Shown one piece after another: positions 9,898 through 19,146 of a stretch of DNA of 32,822 bases; the stretch's first letter is position 1, and the number at the start of each line of letters is the position of its first letter. The translations under genes were made by a program, and so were the position numbers. The notes under the pieces are model-generated. The model made no database searches, had not been told where the DNA came from, and worked only from the letters and a program-made list of their open reading frames with translations. The stretch is from an uncultured Acidimicrobiales bacterium (lineage in GTDB: Bacteria; Actinomycetota; Acidimicrobiia; Acidimicrobiales; UBA10347): assembly GCA_938015575.1 (NCBI GenBank), contig CALLPT010000146.1, positions 1 to 32,822 of the forward strand. The letters run 5' to 3'.

Positions 9898-11526
9898 ATG
9901 GTTGCGGTGGATCTTGACGAAGAACGCGCCGCGCTCGAACTCGCCAGGGCCGCAGCTGCCGACAAGCTGATCGAACTGCGATCGCGCAAACTCGTCGCAG
10001 CCGACGAGCTCAGCGAGGAGTACATGCAGGCGGTCGTGCGCGGCGCGATCGAGAAGCTGCAGAACGAGCTGACCGTCTTTGGACGCATCGACGACGATGA
10101 GCCCTGGCGTGTTGGGCTCTACGGCGTCGAGCAGCGGGGCAACCAGCTCGTGATCGACTGGCGGGCCCCGTTCGCGCAAGGTTTCTATCGCGCCCGGTTC
10201 GAAGACCCCATGGGCCTGACCCGTCGCGTCAGCTATGTCGGCGCCATCGATGAGCTCTTCATCGAAGAGTTCACGACGCAGCAAGTCACCGGGTCCTCCC
10301 CACTGATGGCCGAACTTGATCGGGGCCGCGGTGAGACGATGAAGACGGCAGTCGCGACGCTGCAAACCGAACAAGACGAACTCGTGCGTCGCGACCCCGA
10401 TGAACGCATGGTGCTGCGCGGCGGTCCCGGTACGGGCAAAACCGTGGTCGGTCTCCATCGCGCCGCGTGGCTGGTCTACAACGACCGGCGGGTGCTCTCG
10501 AGCGACATCTTGATCCTCGGCCCATCCGATCGGTATCTCAAGTACATCGCCTCGGTACTTCCGACGCTCGGCGAGAGCAAGGTCCGACAGACGACCTTTG
10601 CTCGACTCTTGGGGCCCACGAGCGAGGTCGGGTCGACGATCGACTGGCCAACGGTTCTCGACCGGCTCGAGGCGTCGCTCTATGCGCCCCAGGCGCTGCA
10701 GATCCGTTTCAAACAGGTGAGCGAAGCCGACGTCGAGGCCATGCTCACCCACGTGCAGGGGTCGTCTCTGCCGTGGCGAGACAAGCGCAAGGGCGTCGAG
10801 TCAGCGCTGATTCGCCACACGGGGTTCGCCGCAAAAGATGTGCGCGAGGGGGTGGCTGCGGTGATGCCGGCGTGCAGCGCGGCCCAGGCCTGGAAGCGAC
10901 TGAAGAACCCGGCGACGCTGCGAGCGCTGGGTCTCGACGACGAGACGATCGCGGCGTGGCGAATGGTCGACGAGGACGGGCCATTGATGGACGAGCTCCA
11001 CGCCCGCTTCAACTCGTCGACGACCCGGTATTCCCATGTCGTGGTCGACGAGGCCCAGGACCTCACCGAGATGCAGCTCCGGGCCGTGCAGCGCCGGGCG
11101 ACCGGGCTCACGCTCGTCGGCGACGATGCCCAGACCTCGGCCCCGGGCGCGCTCGGGCTGAGCGCGATTGCGGCGCGGCTCGGAATCGTCCAGGACATCC
11201 TCGCGACCGCTTATCGAATGTCAGCCGAGATCGCCGACTGGCTCAACGAGCATGCGGCCGAGAGCGGGTTGCCGGCGGTGGAGCTGATCGGCATCCGCCC
11301 GACCGGACGCCCGGTGACTCGGATCGCGCCCAGCGAGATCGAAGCGGTTGCGGCGCGTCTCGACGCCGACTGGCCAAACGCTCGGGTGCTCGCCCATGGA
11401 GACGTGTGGATCCACAAGGGCATCGAGTACGACGCGGTGCTCGTCGACACTCGAGGGATGGACGCGGCCGAGATCTATCTCGCCGCGTCGCGCGCCGCGC
11501 ACGAACTCGTTGTGGTCGGCCGTTAG
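9898..11526 (+). CDS. HelD/HelR-like UvrD-family RNA polymerase-associated helicase, compact form (542 aa)
   Basis: LVIDWRAPFAQGFYRARFEDPMGLTRR (HelD N-terminal signature), Walker A GGPGTGKT, VVDEAQDLTEMQ, terminal AHELVVVGR. Confidence 0.8.
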   Translation: MVAVDLDEERAALELARAAAADKLIELRSRKLVAADELSEEYMQAVVRGAIEKLQNELTVFGRIDDDEPWRVGLYGVEQRGNQLVIDWRAPFAQGFYRARFEDPMGLTRRVSYVGAIDELFIEEFTTQQVTGSSPLMAELDRGRGETMKTAVATLQTEQDELVRRDPDERMVLRGGPGTGKTVVGLHRAAWLVYNDRRVLSSDILILGPSDRYLKYIASVLPTLGESKVRQTTFARLLGPTSEVGSTIDWPTVLDRLEASLYAPQALQIRFKQVSEADVEAMLTHVQGSSLPWRDKRKGVESALIRHTGFAAKDVREGVAAVMPACSAAQAWKRLKNPATLRALGLDDETIAAWRMVDEDGPLMDELHARFNSSTTRYSHVVVDEAQDLTEMQLRAVQRRATGLTLVGDDAQTSAPGALGLSAIAARLGIVQDILATAYRMSAEIADWLNEHAAESGLPAVELIGIRPTGRPVTRIAPSEIEAVAARLDADWPNARVLAHGDVWIHKGIEYDAVLVDTRGMDAAEIYLAASRAAHELVVVGR

Positions 11527-11544
11527 CGATTCACTACTGCGGCG

Positions 11545-11961
11545 CTAGTTGGCGTCGAAGCACCAGGTGTAGGTCTGGGTATTCAGCGGGCCCTGGACGA
11601 TCAGCCAGTAGTTCACGCGGACGCAGTTCTGTTCGGTGAACAGCCGTTCGAGGGTCTTGCCTGCTCCCGGGCTGAAGCGGATCTGATTGAGCGCAAGTAC
11701 TTCGGTGATCTCGTCTTCGGGGATCGGCACGCCATTGATGTCGATCTCGGCCGTGTAGCCGGCCGCCAGGTCGACCACGACGTCGCTCTGAAGCACCACG
11801 GTGCTCTGGGCTACCGGTGAAACCTCTTGGATCGCCACGGGCAGGTCGGTCGTTCGCGGGTTGCCGAGATAGACGACGATGGCGGTACCGAAGAGCGCCG
11901 CGGCGATGGCCAAGGCGCCGATGATGATGAGGCGATTGGTGCGGGCGGAGGGAAGGTCCAC
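11545..11961 (-). CDS. Hypothetical single-pass membrane protein (138 aa)
   Basis: GTG start, TM LIIIGALAIAAALFGTAIVVYL; TACGCT-N6-GTG upstream. Confidence 0.65.
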   Translation of the reverse strand: MDLPSARTNRLIIIGALAIAAALFGTAIVVYLGNPRTTDLPVAIQEVSPVAQSTVVLQSDVVVDLAAGYTAEIDINGVPIPEDEITEVLALNQIRFSPGAGKTLERLFTEQNCVRVNYWLIVQGPLNTQTYTWCFDAN

Positions 11962-11973
11962 GGGTCGAGCGTA
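11962..11973 (-). promoter_or_regulatory. Leaderless-type -10 TACGCT with N6 to GTG of 11961 gene
   Basis: Minus strand TACGCT-CGACCC-GTG. Confidence 0.4.
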
Positions 11974-12104
11974 CGTCGGAACCCGACCGTCAGCGCGGCC
12001 AGGGCAGCGAGGCGAATGTCACAAACGAGCGTGAGTCGAACGCCGTGCCGGTTGCGTCGGAGCGCCGCTGCAGGACCAACATGGGGAACTACGCTCAAGG
12101 CGCC

Positions 12105-14168
12105 ATGAACCCCCTGGAGCCGACCGATCTGGTCGACCGCATCTTCGGAGACCGGTTTCGAGTCGTCGGGCGCGTCGAAACCGGACCTCACGCCGAGGTC
12201 TGCGTCGCCGTGGACCTCGACGCGGGGGAGCACGTCGCGCTCAAGGTGTTCGACCAGGCACTCGGCGAGGATCCCGATCTGGCCGAACGCATCATCGAAG
12301 CCATCGACGACGCAGCCGAAGTCCGGCATCCGACCCTGGTCGAGATCATCGATCGCGGCATCGCAGGGGTCCGGATCTGGGTCGCTTCCGAGCTGTGCAC
12401 CGGCGGCAGCCTGCGGTCCATGCTCGCGCTCGGCGAGCGACTGACTCCGAGCCAGGCGTTGGTCATGAGCCTGGAATGCGCCCGGGTGTTGGACCACGTG
12501 CACGGCCACGGTCGCGTGCACCAAGGCCTCAAACCCGAGAACATCTTGTTCTCCGACGACCAGCGGCTGCGCATCACCGACATGGGCCTGTCGGCGGTGT
12601 TGGCCGACGCGCCGCTGGCCGACGCGAACCGTTCCGTCGACCGGGTTCGTTATCTCGCCCCGGAGCAGACCGAATCGGCACCGGTCACGGGCGAGGCCGA
12701 CCTGTACTCCCTCGCCCTCGTTGTCAACGAAGCGGTGAGCGGGCAAGGGCCCGCGGTCGCGGACACCGCAGTAGGTACAGCGGCGCTTCGCCGCACGACC
12801 CAAGCAGAACTCGCGAGCGACCTCGGCGCTTTGCGCTCGCCGCTCGAGCGGTGCGGGCGAATTCACGCCGAGGATCGTCCCGAGGCCGATGAACTCACGA
12901 TTGCGCTACTCGCTGCCGCCGAGACGATGTCGCGGCCTGGCCCGTTGCCACTGATCGGCATTCCCGGTTTGGGCTTGCTCGACCCGCCGACGCCGGTGCA
13001 GCCAGTGGCCTTCGAGCCCGGGCCCGTCGAGGTGCCTGGCCTCGATGGTCCTGTCGAGCCGGGCAATCTTGTCGCGGTCCCCGATGTCCCTGACGAGGTG
13101 GAGCGCGTTGCCCTCGAAGATCTCGATCGGGCCGAGCCGACCTTCGCCGACCTCGACGATGTCGAGGAACCAGTCGCGTTCGACGCGCCAACTTCGCCCG
13201 CCCAGGCCGCGTCCTCGGGGACGGTCTTTCGACAAGATGCCGAGGATCTCGACGATCACCTGCCGAGCTGGCCGCTCTTCGTACTCGGTGGGCTGGTCGC
13301 TCTTGCGGTCGCCGCATGGTTCGTCCTCGGATCTGCGGGTGGCGGAGGGGCAGCCTCGGTCCCGAACCTGATCGGCGCCGAAGAGGCCGAGGTTGTGGCA
13401 TTGGCGGAAGAAAGCGGCTGGCAGGTGAGCCGTCTCGAGACCCGACTCAATGGCAGCACGCCCGGGTCGATCGTGACCCAAGATCCTGCCGCGGGCGCCG
13501 AACTCGACGACGGCGAGACGCTCACCATCACCGTGTCGCTCGGCAGCGAGATGGTCGAGATCCCCGATGATGTCACCGGGCTCACCATCGAGCAGGCACG
13601 AGATCGACTGTCGGTTGCGAACCTGGTCGTCGGTGCCGTCACCGAAGAGAACAGTGAAACGGTCGACGCGGGCGTGGTGATCGATGTCGACGAGCCAACG
13701 CGCCAGAAGCCGGCGGGCGAGTCCGTCGCGTTGCGAGTTTCGATCGGCCCCGAGGCGCGCGTGGTGCCCGATGTCATCGGTACCAGCATCAGCGATGCGA
13801 CCGCCGTGCTGGCCGCCCTGCGGCTCCAGGCCGACGAGCAGCTGGTCTTCGACCCGTTCGCTGAAGCCGGGACAGTGCTCGGCAGTCTGCCCGGCGCCGG
13901 TGAACCGGCGGCAGCTGACTCTCAGGTGCTCCTGCAGGTCAGCGCCGGCCCCGAGCCTGTCGTCATCCCTGACGTCACCGACCTGGCGCTCGCCGACGCG
14001 GTCGACATCATCGAGTCGTTCGGCCTGATCTTTGCCGATACGCAGGGAACGCCGGGCGAGCCTGTGATCGGGACCTTCCCCGACATCGGGCAGACCGTCG
14101 ATGTGGGCACCGAGATCACGATCGTGTTGGGCGAACCGAGTGACGAGGAAGCCGCCGAAGACGGCTAG
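12105..14168 (+). CDS. PASTA-domain receptor Ser/Thr kinase homologue, predicted pseudokinase
   Basis: Start MNPLEPTDLVDRIFGDRF; kinase landmarks VALKVF, HQGLKPENILF (not HRD), DMG, APE; TM WPLFVLGGLVALAVAAWFVL; four PASTA domains. Confidence 0.85.
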   Translation: MNPLEPTDLVDRIFGDRFRVVGRVETGPHAEVCVAVDLDAGEHVALKVFDQALGEDPDLAERIIEAIDDAAEVRHPTLVEIIDRGIAGVRIWVASELCTGGSLRSMLALGERLTPSQALVMSLECARVLDHVHGHGRVHQGLKPENILFSDDQRLRITDMGLSAVLADAPLADANRSVDRVRYLAPEQTESAPVTGEADLYSLALVVNEAVSGQGPAVADTAVGTAALRRTTQAELASDLGALRSPLERCGRIHAEDRPEADELTIALLAAAETMSRPGPLPLIGIPGLGLLDPPTPVQPVAFEPGPVEVPGLDGPVEPGNLVAVPDVPDEVERVALEDLDRAEPTFADLDDVEEPVAFDAPTSPAQAASSGTVFRQDAEDLDDHLPSWPLFVLGGLVALAVAAWFVLGSAGGGGAASVPNLIGAEEAEVVALAEESGWQVSRLETRLNGSTPGSIVTQDPAAGAELDDGETLTITVSLGSEMVEIPDDVTGLTIEQARDRLSVANLVVGAVTEENSETVDAGVVIDVDEPTRQKPAGESVALRVSIGPEARVVPDVIGTSISDATAVLAALRLQADEQLVFDPFAEAGTVLGSLPGAGEPAAADSQVLLQVSAGPEPVVIPDVTDLALADAVDIIESFGLIFADTQGTPGEPVIGTFPDIGQTVDVGTEITIVLGEPSDEEAAEDG

Positions 14169-14190
14169 CGCTTCTGTCTCTGGCCGCGGC

Positions 14191-14610
14191 CTATGCCGTG
14201 ATGTCGCGTAGGCGGTTGGCGACTTCTTCGGCCAACGACTGTTGCTCTGCGGTCGGATCGATGTCTTGGAGCGCCATGATCATCGAGACATCGCCCTCGA
14301 CCTCGATCTCGCCGGACATGAACGAGATCATCAACATCTCGTACTGCTGATCGACCAGAAGCTGGCGTGCGACTTCGTAGGGAACGCGCACGGCGACGTC
14401 GGGATTGTCGATGTGACCCATCTCGGGGATGAACGAGCCATCGGTGGTGTCGACATGGCCGAGCACCTCGCCCTCGGCGAAGGGGGCATCGATCACGGTG
14501 ACGTTCAGCCGAACCGGCTCGTCGGGCGCTTCGACCCGATCGATGTATTCGGCATGCAGAGCGCGTGCCTCTTCGATCCAGGCAGGCGACAAGAAGGGGT
14601 GTGCGGCCAC
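14191..14610 (-). CDS. SCP2 sterol-transfer-like protein
   Basis: VAAHPFLSPAWIEEARAL...VPYEVARQLLVDQQYEMLMISFMSGEIEVEGDVSMIMAL; GTG start with TACGGT-N6 upstream (longer ORF extends to 14676). Confidence 0.55.
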   Translation of the reverse strand: MAAHPFLSPAWIEEARALHAEYIDRVEAPDEPVRLNVTVIDAPFAEGEVLGHVDTTDGSFIPEMGHIDNPDVAVRVPYEVARQLLVDQQYEMLMISFMSGEIEVEGDVSMIMALQDIDPTAEQQSLAEEVANRLRDITA

Positions 14611-14622
14611 CTCATCACCGTA
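14611..14622 (-). promoter_or_regulatory. Leaderless-type -10 TACGGT with N6 to GTG of SCP2-like gene
   Basis: Minus strand TACGGT-GATGAG-GTG. Confidence 0.4.
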
Positions 14623-14711
14623 GACGTTTTCTCCCTGTCTGCCGCCAGAGGGGACCGATAGCATCACAGGGTGCACACCCCCTATTCCGCCTGCGCCGGA
14701 GGTCCCGTTCG

Positions 14712-15014
14712 ATGAGCGGTGAGATCTCCCGTGACGAGGTCGCGCACGTCGCTTCGCTGGCTCGCTTGAGCATCACCGACGACGAGCTGACGACGTTTAC
14801 CGACCAACTCTGCGTCGTCCTCGAGACGGCCGCGCAGCTCAATGCGCTCGACCTCGACGATGTCGAACCGATGGCGCAGCCGTATCCGCTCGCCAACGTG
14901 CTCCGTGTCGACGAAATCGTGCCGAGCCTTGACCGCGACGAAGTCTTGGCCCAGGCGCCGGCCGCCGAAGACGGACGCTTCCGCGTGCCACCGGCGCTTG
15001 GTGAAGCACCATGA
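14712..15014 (+). CDS. gatC: Asp-tRNA(Asn)/Glu-tRNA(Gln) amidotransferase subunit C
   Basis: [21 protein letters not shown]; precedes gatA with ATGA overlap. Confidence 0.93.
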   Translation: MSGEISRDEVAHVASLARLSITDDELTTFTDQLCVVLETAAQLNALDLDDVEPMAQPYPLANVLRVDEIVPSLDRDEVLAQAPAAEDGRFRVPPALGEAP

Positions 15015-16456
15015 GCGACGTGCTCAAGAGCGCGGCCAAGCTGGCCGAAGCTGTCCGTTCCGGCGAAACCTCGGCCGCCGATGCGCTCGCCGCGTCGTCG
15101 TCGCTGATCGCCGACCGTGACGATGAGATCCATGCGTTTCTGCACCTGACCACCGAGCGGGCCCAGGCCCAAGCCGCTGCCGTCGATGCCAAGATCGCCG
15201 CCGGTGAAGATGCCGGCCCCCTCGCTGGTGTGCCGATTGCGCTCAAGGACAACATGTGCACCCGTGGCGCCCCCACGACGTGTAGCTCCAAGATCCTCGA
15301 TGGGTGGCATCCTCCGTATGACGCCACAGTGGTCGACCGTCTCGAAGCGGCCGGTGCGATCGTTGTCGGCAAAACCAACCTCGACGAGTTCGCCATGGGG
15401 TCTTCGACCGAGAACTCGGCGTTCGGTCCGACCCGGAACCCGCTCGACACCAGTCGGGTCCCGGGCGGCTCGAGTGGCGGTTCCGCGGCTGCCGTCGCGG
15501 CCGGCTACGTGCCCCTGTCCCTCGGTAGCGACACCGGCGGATCCATCCGCCAGCCCGCAGCCCTGTGTGGCGTTGTCGGCGTCAAGCCCACCTATGGCGC
15601 CGTTTCGCGTTACGGCTTGATCGCCTTTGCCAGCTCGCTCGACCAGATCGGGCCGTTTGCCCATACCGTCGAAGACGCCGCACTGTGCTTCGATGTCGTC
15701 AGCGGACACGACCGCCTCGATGCCACGTCGATTCCCGAGCCGCTCGCTCCGACGTTGACCAACCTGCACGATGGCGTGGACGGCATGCGCATCGGGATCA
15801 TCGACGAACTGATGGGCGACGGCATCGAACCCGATGTCCGCCGTCGCACCGAGCAAGCGGCCGAGGCACTCGCGGCCGCGGGCGCAATCGTTGACACGGT
15901 CAGCGTGCCGGCGACGATCTATGGGCTCGCCGCCTATTACCTGATCGCTCCGGCCGAGGCGTCGAGCAACCTGGCGCGCTACGACGGCGTTCGCTACGGA
16001 CAGCGTGTCGACGGCGCGAACGTCGCCACGATGAACACGAATACCCGCTCGGCCGGCTTCGGTGACGAGGTCAAGCGCCGCATCATGCTCGGAACCTATG
16101 CGCTGTCGTCGGGCTACTACGACGCGTATTACGGCAAGGCCCAACGGGTCCGCACCCTCATTTCCAACGAGTTCGCGGCGGCCTATGAGAACTTCGATCT
16201 GCTGTTGTCGCCGACGTCGCCGTCCACGGCGTTCGAACTCGGCGCCAAGTCCGACCCGATGTCGCTCTACATGTGCGACGTGTGCACGATCCCGTCGAAC
16301 CTTGCGGGCCACCCGGCCATGTCGGTGCCGTTCGGGGTCGGCGACGATGGACTGCCGGTCGGGGTGCAGGTACTCGCACCGATGTTGCAGGAACCCCGCA
16401 TGTTCCGAGCGGCGCAAGTCTTGGAAAACGCAGCAGCTTCCGGAGGAGCCGCATGA
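15011..16456 (+). CDS. gatA: Asp/Glu-tRNA amidotransferase subunit A
   Basis: Amidase signature [36 protein letters not shown]. Confidence 0.97.
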   Translation: MSDVLKSAAKLAEAVRSGETSAADALAASSSLIADRDDEIHAFLHLTTERAQAQAAAVDAKIAAGEDAGPLAGVPIALKDNMCTRGAPTTCSSKILDGWHPPYDATVVDRLEAAGAIVVGKTNLDEFAMGSSTENSAFGPTRNPLDTSRVPGGSSGGSAAAVAAGYVPLSLGSDTGGSIRQPAALCGVVGVKPTYGAVSRYGLIAFASSLDQIGPFAHTVEDAALCFDVVSGHDRLDATSIPEPLAPTLTNLHDGVDGMRIGIIDELMGDGIEPDVRRRTEQAAEALAAAGAIVDTVSVPATIYGLAAYYLIAPAEASSNLARYDGVRYGQRVDGANVATMNTNTRSAGFGDEVKRRIMLGTYALSSGYYDAYYGKAQRVRTLISNEFAAAYENFDLLLSPTSPSTAFELGAKSDPMSLYMCDVCTIPSNLAGHPAMSVPFGVGDDGLPVGVQVLAPMLQEPRMFRAAQVLENAAASGGAA

Positions 16457-17892
16457 GCGACACGACCGAAACCAAGCAGGTGCTTCCCGACGGCTGGGAG
16501 ATGGTCATCGGTCTCGAGGTTCACGTCGAGCTCGCGACCAAGACGAAGCTGTTCTGCGGCTGCGCCAACCATTTCGGCGACGAGCCCAACACCAACATCT
16601 GCCCGACCTGTCTGGGTCTGCCGGGCTCGTTGCCCGTGCCGAACGAGCAGGCAATTCACTTCGCCATGGTCCTCGGGCGTGCACTCGGCTGCAGCGTCGA
16701 GCCGGGGATCTTTGCCCGGAAGAACTACTTCTACCCGGACATGCCCAAGGACTACCAGACCACGCAATACGAAGAGCCGACCAACGAGCATGGGGCCATC
16801 ACGCTGCCCGACGGCCGCGTCATTGCGATTGAACGAGCCCATATCGAAGAAGACACCGGAAAGTCGACGCACCTGGGCGGCGGCGGTCGCATCCACGATG
16901 CGACGGCGACCTTGGTCGACTACAACCGAGCCGGCGTGCCGCTGGTCGAGGTCGTCAGCGGTCCCGAGATGCGCACGGCAGACGAAGCCCGTGCCTACGT
17001 CGCCGAGTTGCGTGACATCTTGCTCGCGACCGGCGTGAGCGACGCCCGCATGGAAGAAGGCTCCATGCGCGTCGACGCCAACGTCTCGGTGCGCCCGACC
17101 GGTAGCGACGAGCTGCGGACACGCTGCGAGATCAAGAACATCAACTCGTTGCGTTCGCTCGGGCGAGCCATCAACTACGAGGCCCGTCGTCACGTCGACC
17201 TGTGGACGAACAACGATCAACCGACCCAAGAGACCCGGCACTGGGACGAAGAGGGCGGTCGGACAACTTCGGGTCGTTCAAAAGAAGACGCCGAGGACTA
17301 CCGGTACTTCGCCTGCCCCGACCTGCCGCCGCTCGTGCCGACGGCCGAGACGATCGCCGACATCGACTCGTCGATGCCGGCGCTTCCGGCAGCTCGTCGG
17401 GCCGCGCTGGCCGAAGCCGCTGGCGTCGCCGAAGCTGACACGCTGCTCGCGATCGAACGCGGCCTCGACGGACTCGCCTGCGAGACCATCGCCGCAGGCG
17501 GCGATGCGACGGCAGTGATGAAGCACGTTGATCAGAACCTGGCCGAAGGCCAGGGCAAGCTGACCTCGGCGTCGTTCGCCGCGCTCGTGTCGATGGAAGC
17601 CGACGGGGCGCTGAGCTCGACCCAGGTCAAGACCGTGCTCGCTGAGCTTGTCGCCAACGGTGGCGACCCGGCTGCGATCGCAGCATCGATGGGCTTCGAG
17701 GCCATGGACACCGGCGAACTCGATGGTTTGCTCGACCAACTCATCGCCGACAACCCCGACGAATGGGGCCGCTTCCTCGAAGGCGACAACAAGGTGCAGG
17801 GGTTCTTCGTCGGCCAGATCATGAAAGCCACCCAAGGCAAGGCCGACGGCAAGGTCGTCAACCAGCTCATGCGTCAACGAGCCCAAGACTGA
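16453..17892 (+). CDS. gatB: Asp/Glu-tRNA amidotransferase subunit B
   Basis: [21 protein letters not shown]...[19 protein letters not shown] overlap with gatA. Confidence 0.97.
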   Translation: MSDTTETKQVLPDGWEMVIGLEVHVELATKTKLFCGCANHFGDEPNTNICPTCLGLPGSLPVPNEQAIHFAMVLGRALGCSVEPGIFARKNYFYPDMPKDYQTTQYEEPTNEHGAITLPDGRVIAIERAHIEEDTGKSTHLGGGGRIHDATATLVDYNRAGVPLVEVVSGPEMRTADEARAYVAELRDILLATGVSDARMEEGSMRVDANVSVRPTGSDELRTRCEIKNINSLRSLGRAINYEARRHVDLWTNNDQPTQETRHWDEEGGRTTSGRSKEDAEDYRYFACPDLPPLVPTAETIADIDSSMPALPAARRAALAEAAGVAEADTLLAIERGLDGLACETIAAGGDATAVMKHVDQNLAEGQGKLTSASFAALVSMEADGALSSTQVKTVLAELVANGGDPAAIAASMGFEAMDTGELDGLLDQLIADNPDEWGRFLEGDNKVQGFFVGQIMKATQGKADGKVVNQLMRQRAQD

Positions 17893-17894
17893 CC

Positions 17895-18251
17895 ATGCCC
17901 GGTCGGGCCCAAGCCCGCATCTCGCGTCTGCTGCGCGACGGCGCGGGCCGCTCGCTCGGCGAGCCGTTGTGGCTTGTCGTTCCGGTCACGCTCGTGTCGG
18001 TGGAGCGAGATGGTGTTGGGACACACATCTGGTCCGGGATCTCGGACCTGTTGGCGGGGATCGCCGAGCTCCTGATGGGCCTGTGGCTGTGGCCAGCGGC
18101 AATCGGTGCTGGTTTCGCCCATCGTGGGCGGATCTACGTCGGACTGGGCGAGACCCATGATGTGTGGGAGATTCCCCGAGCGTTCGAGGCCGAAGTCGTC
18201 GAGACCTTTCAGTCCCGCGGGCTGTTCGTGCATCATCAAGGGCAGTCATGA
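17895..18251 (+). CDS. Hypothetical protein (118 aa)
   Basis: MPGRAQARISRLLRDGAGRSLGEPLWLVVPVTL...; tightly packed between gatB and the NUDIX gene. Confidence 0.55.
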   Translation: MPGRAQARISRLLRDGAGRSLGEPLWLVVPVTLVSVERDGVGTHIWSGISDLLAGIAELLMGLWLWPAAIGAGFAHRGRIYVGLGETHDVWEIPRAFEAEVVETFQSRGLFVHHQGQS

Positions 18252-18712
18252 GCGAGATGCTGCGCTATATCGGATGTGCGTGTGTCGTCCCCGACGGGAA
18301 CGGCCGCTACCTGATGGTGCGCGAGACCAAGGCCGTCGCTCGGGGGCGCATGGCGATGCCCGGTGGCATGTTGGAACCCGATGAGTCGATCGTCGACGCG
18401 GCGGTGCGCGAGGTGTTCGAGGAGACGGGGCTCACCGTCGAGGCGACGCGCCTGCTCGGGATCTTCCACTGTCCGCACACGTCAGAGGACAGTTACGGCG
18501 TGAACTTCGTGTACGAGGGCCGGCCTGTTGCTGGCGAGGTAACGACGAGCGAGGAACATCCCGAAGTCGTGTGGCTGACGTTGGCCGAGATCGAGGACCT
18601 GCACGCCCGAGGCCTCGTGCGTGGCGGGCACGTGCAAATCGCGGTCCGCCGAAGTGAGCAGAACGATCCCGTGCCGAACGACGTGGTAACCCAGGTCGAA
18701 GCGTCGGACTGA
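18248..18712 (+). CDS. NUDIX hydrolase
   Basis: NUDIX box GGMLEPDESIVDAAVREVFEETGL. Confidence 0.93.
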   Translation: MSEMLRYIGCACVVPDGNGRYLMVRETKAVARGRMAMPGGMLEPDESIVDAAVREVFEETGLTVEATRLLGIFHCPHTSEDSYGVNFVYEGRPVAGEVTTSEEHPEVVWLTLAEIEDLHARGLVRGGHVQIAVRRSEQNDPVPNDVVTQVEASD

Positions 18713-18815
18713 CGGTGGGTTGGGAAACAACCTCGCCGAGGCCCACGTCGGCCCCCGCATCGCGGCGGTTTCGCGATCCCGGAGATATTCGGCTCGCAGC
18801 GAACGAGTCCCCAAG

Positions 18816-18827
18816 TACCGTCTTGGC
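18816..18827 (+). promoter_or_regulatory. Leaderless-type -10 TACCGT with N6 to GTG
   Basis: TACCGT-cttggc-GTG. Confidence 0.4.
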
Positions 18828-19145
18828 GTGAGCACATTTCTGCAAGGGACGCTGCTGTTCCTGGTGATCGGGCTGGTGATCAACCTGCCGTTGACGATCC
18901 TTGCGCAGCGTCGTGGCCGCAAGAAGCTGCTCATGCGGTCGTTGTTGGTCGTGTTGGCGGTGGCGATGTGTTGCGGCGCCATGCAATTCGGCGCCGAGCG
19001 GCTCACGAACCAGTGCTTGGCGAACGGCAATCCGACCTACAACTGCAACAGCTACGGCGAAGCCGGCATGCAAGCGCTGTTCGTCGTCGGATTGGCGATC
19101 TTCTCGTGGCTCAACGCCTTTTGGCTGCGCGACTCAATCCGCTGA
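18828..19145 (+). CDS. Small membrane protein (105 aa)
   Basis: GTG start; VSTFLQGTLLFLVIGLVINLPLTIL... two or more TM helices. Confidence 0.6.
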   Translation: MSTFLQGTLLFLVIGLVINLPLTILAQRRGRKKLLMRSLLVVLAVAMCCGAMQFGAERLTNQCLANGNPTYNCNSYGEAGMQALFVVGLAIFSWLNAFWLRDSIR

Positions 19146-19146
19146 G

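Noticed and set aside
10467-11639. 390-aa + strand ORF overlapping the helicase in another frame
   Set aside because: Arg/Gly/Ala-rich out-of-frame translation; the 9898-11526 frame has the helicase motifs.
14615-16417. 600-aa ORF antisense to gatC/gatA
   Set aside because: Sense strand encodes unmistakable GatC/GatA; antisense has no family signature.
18712-18790. Short inverted repeats after the NUDIX gene (GGTTG/CAACC, ATCGCG/CGCGAT)
   Set aside because: Stems of only 5-6 bp, expected by chance at this GC content; too weak to call a terminator.
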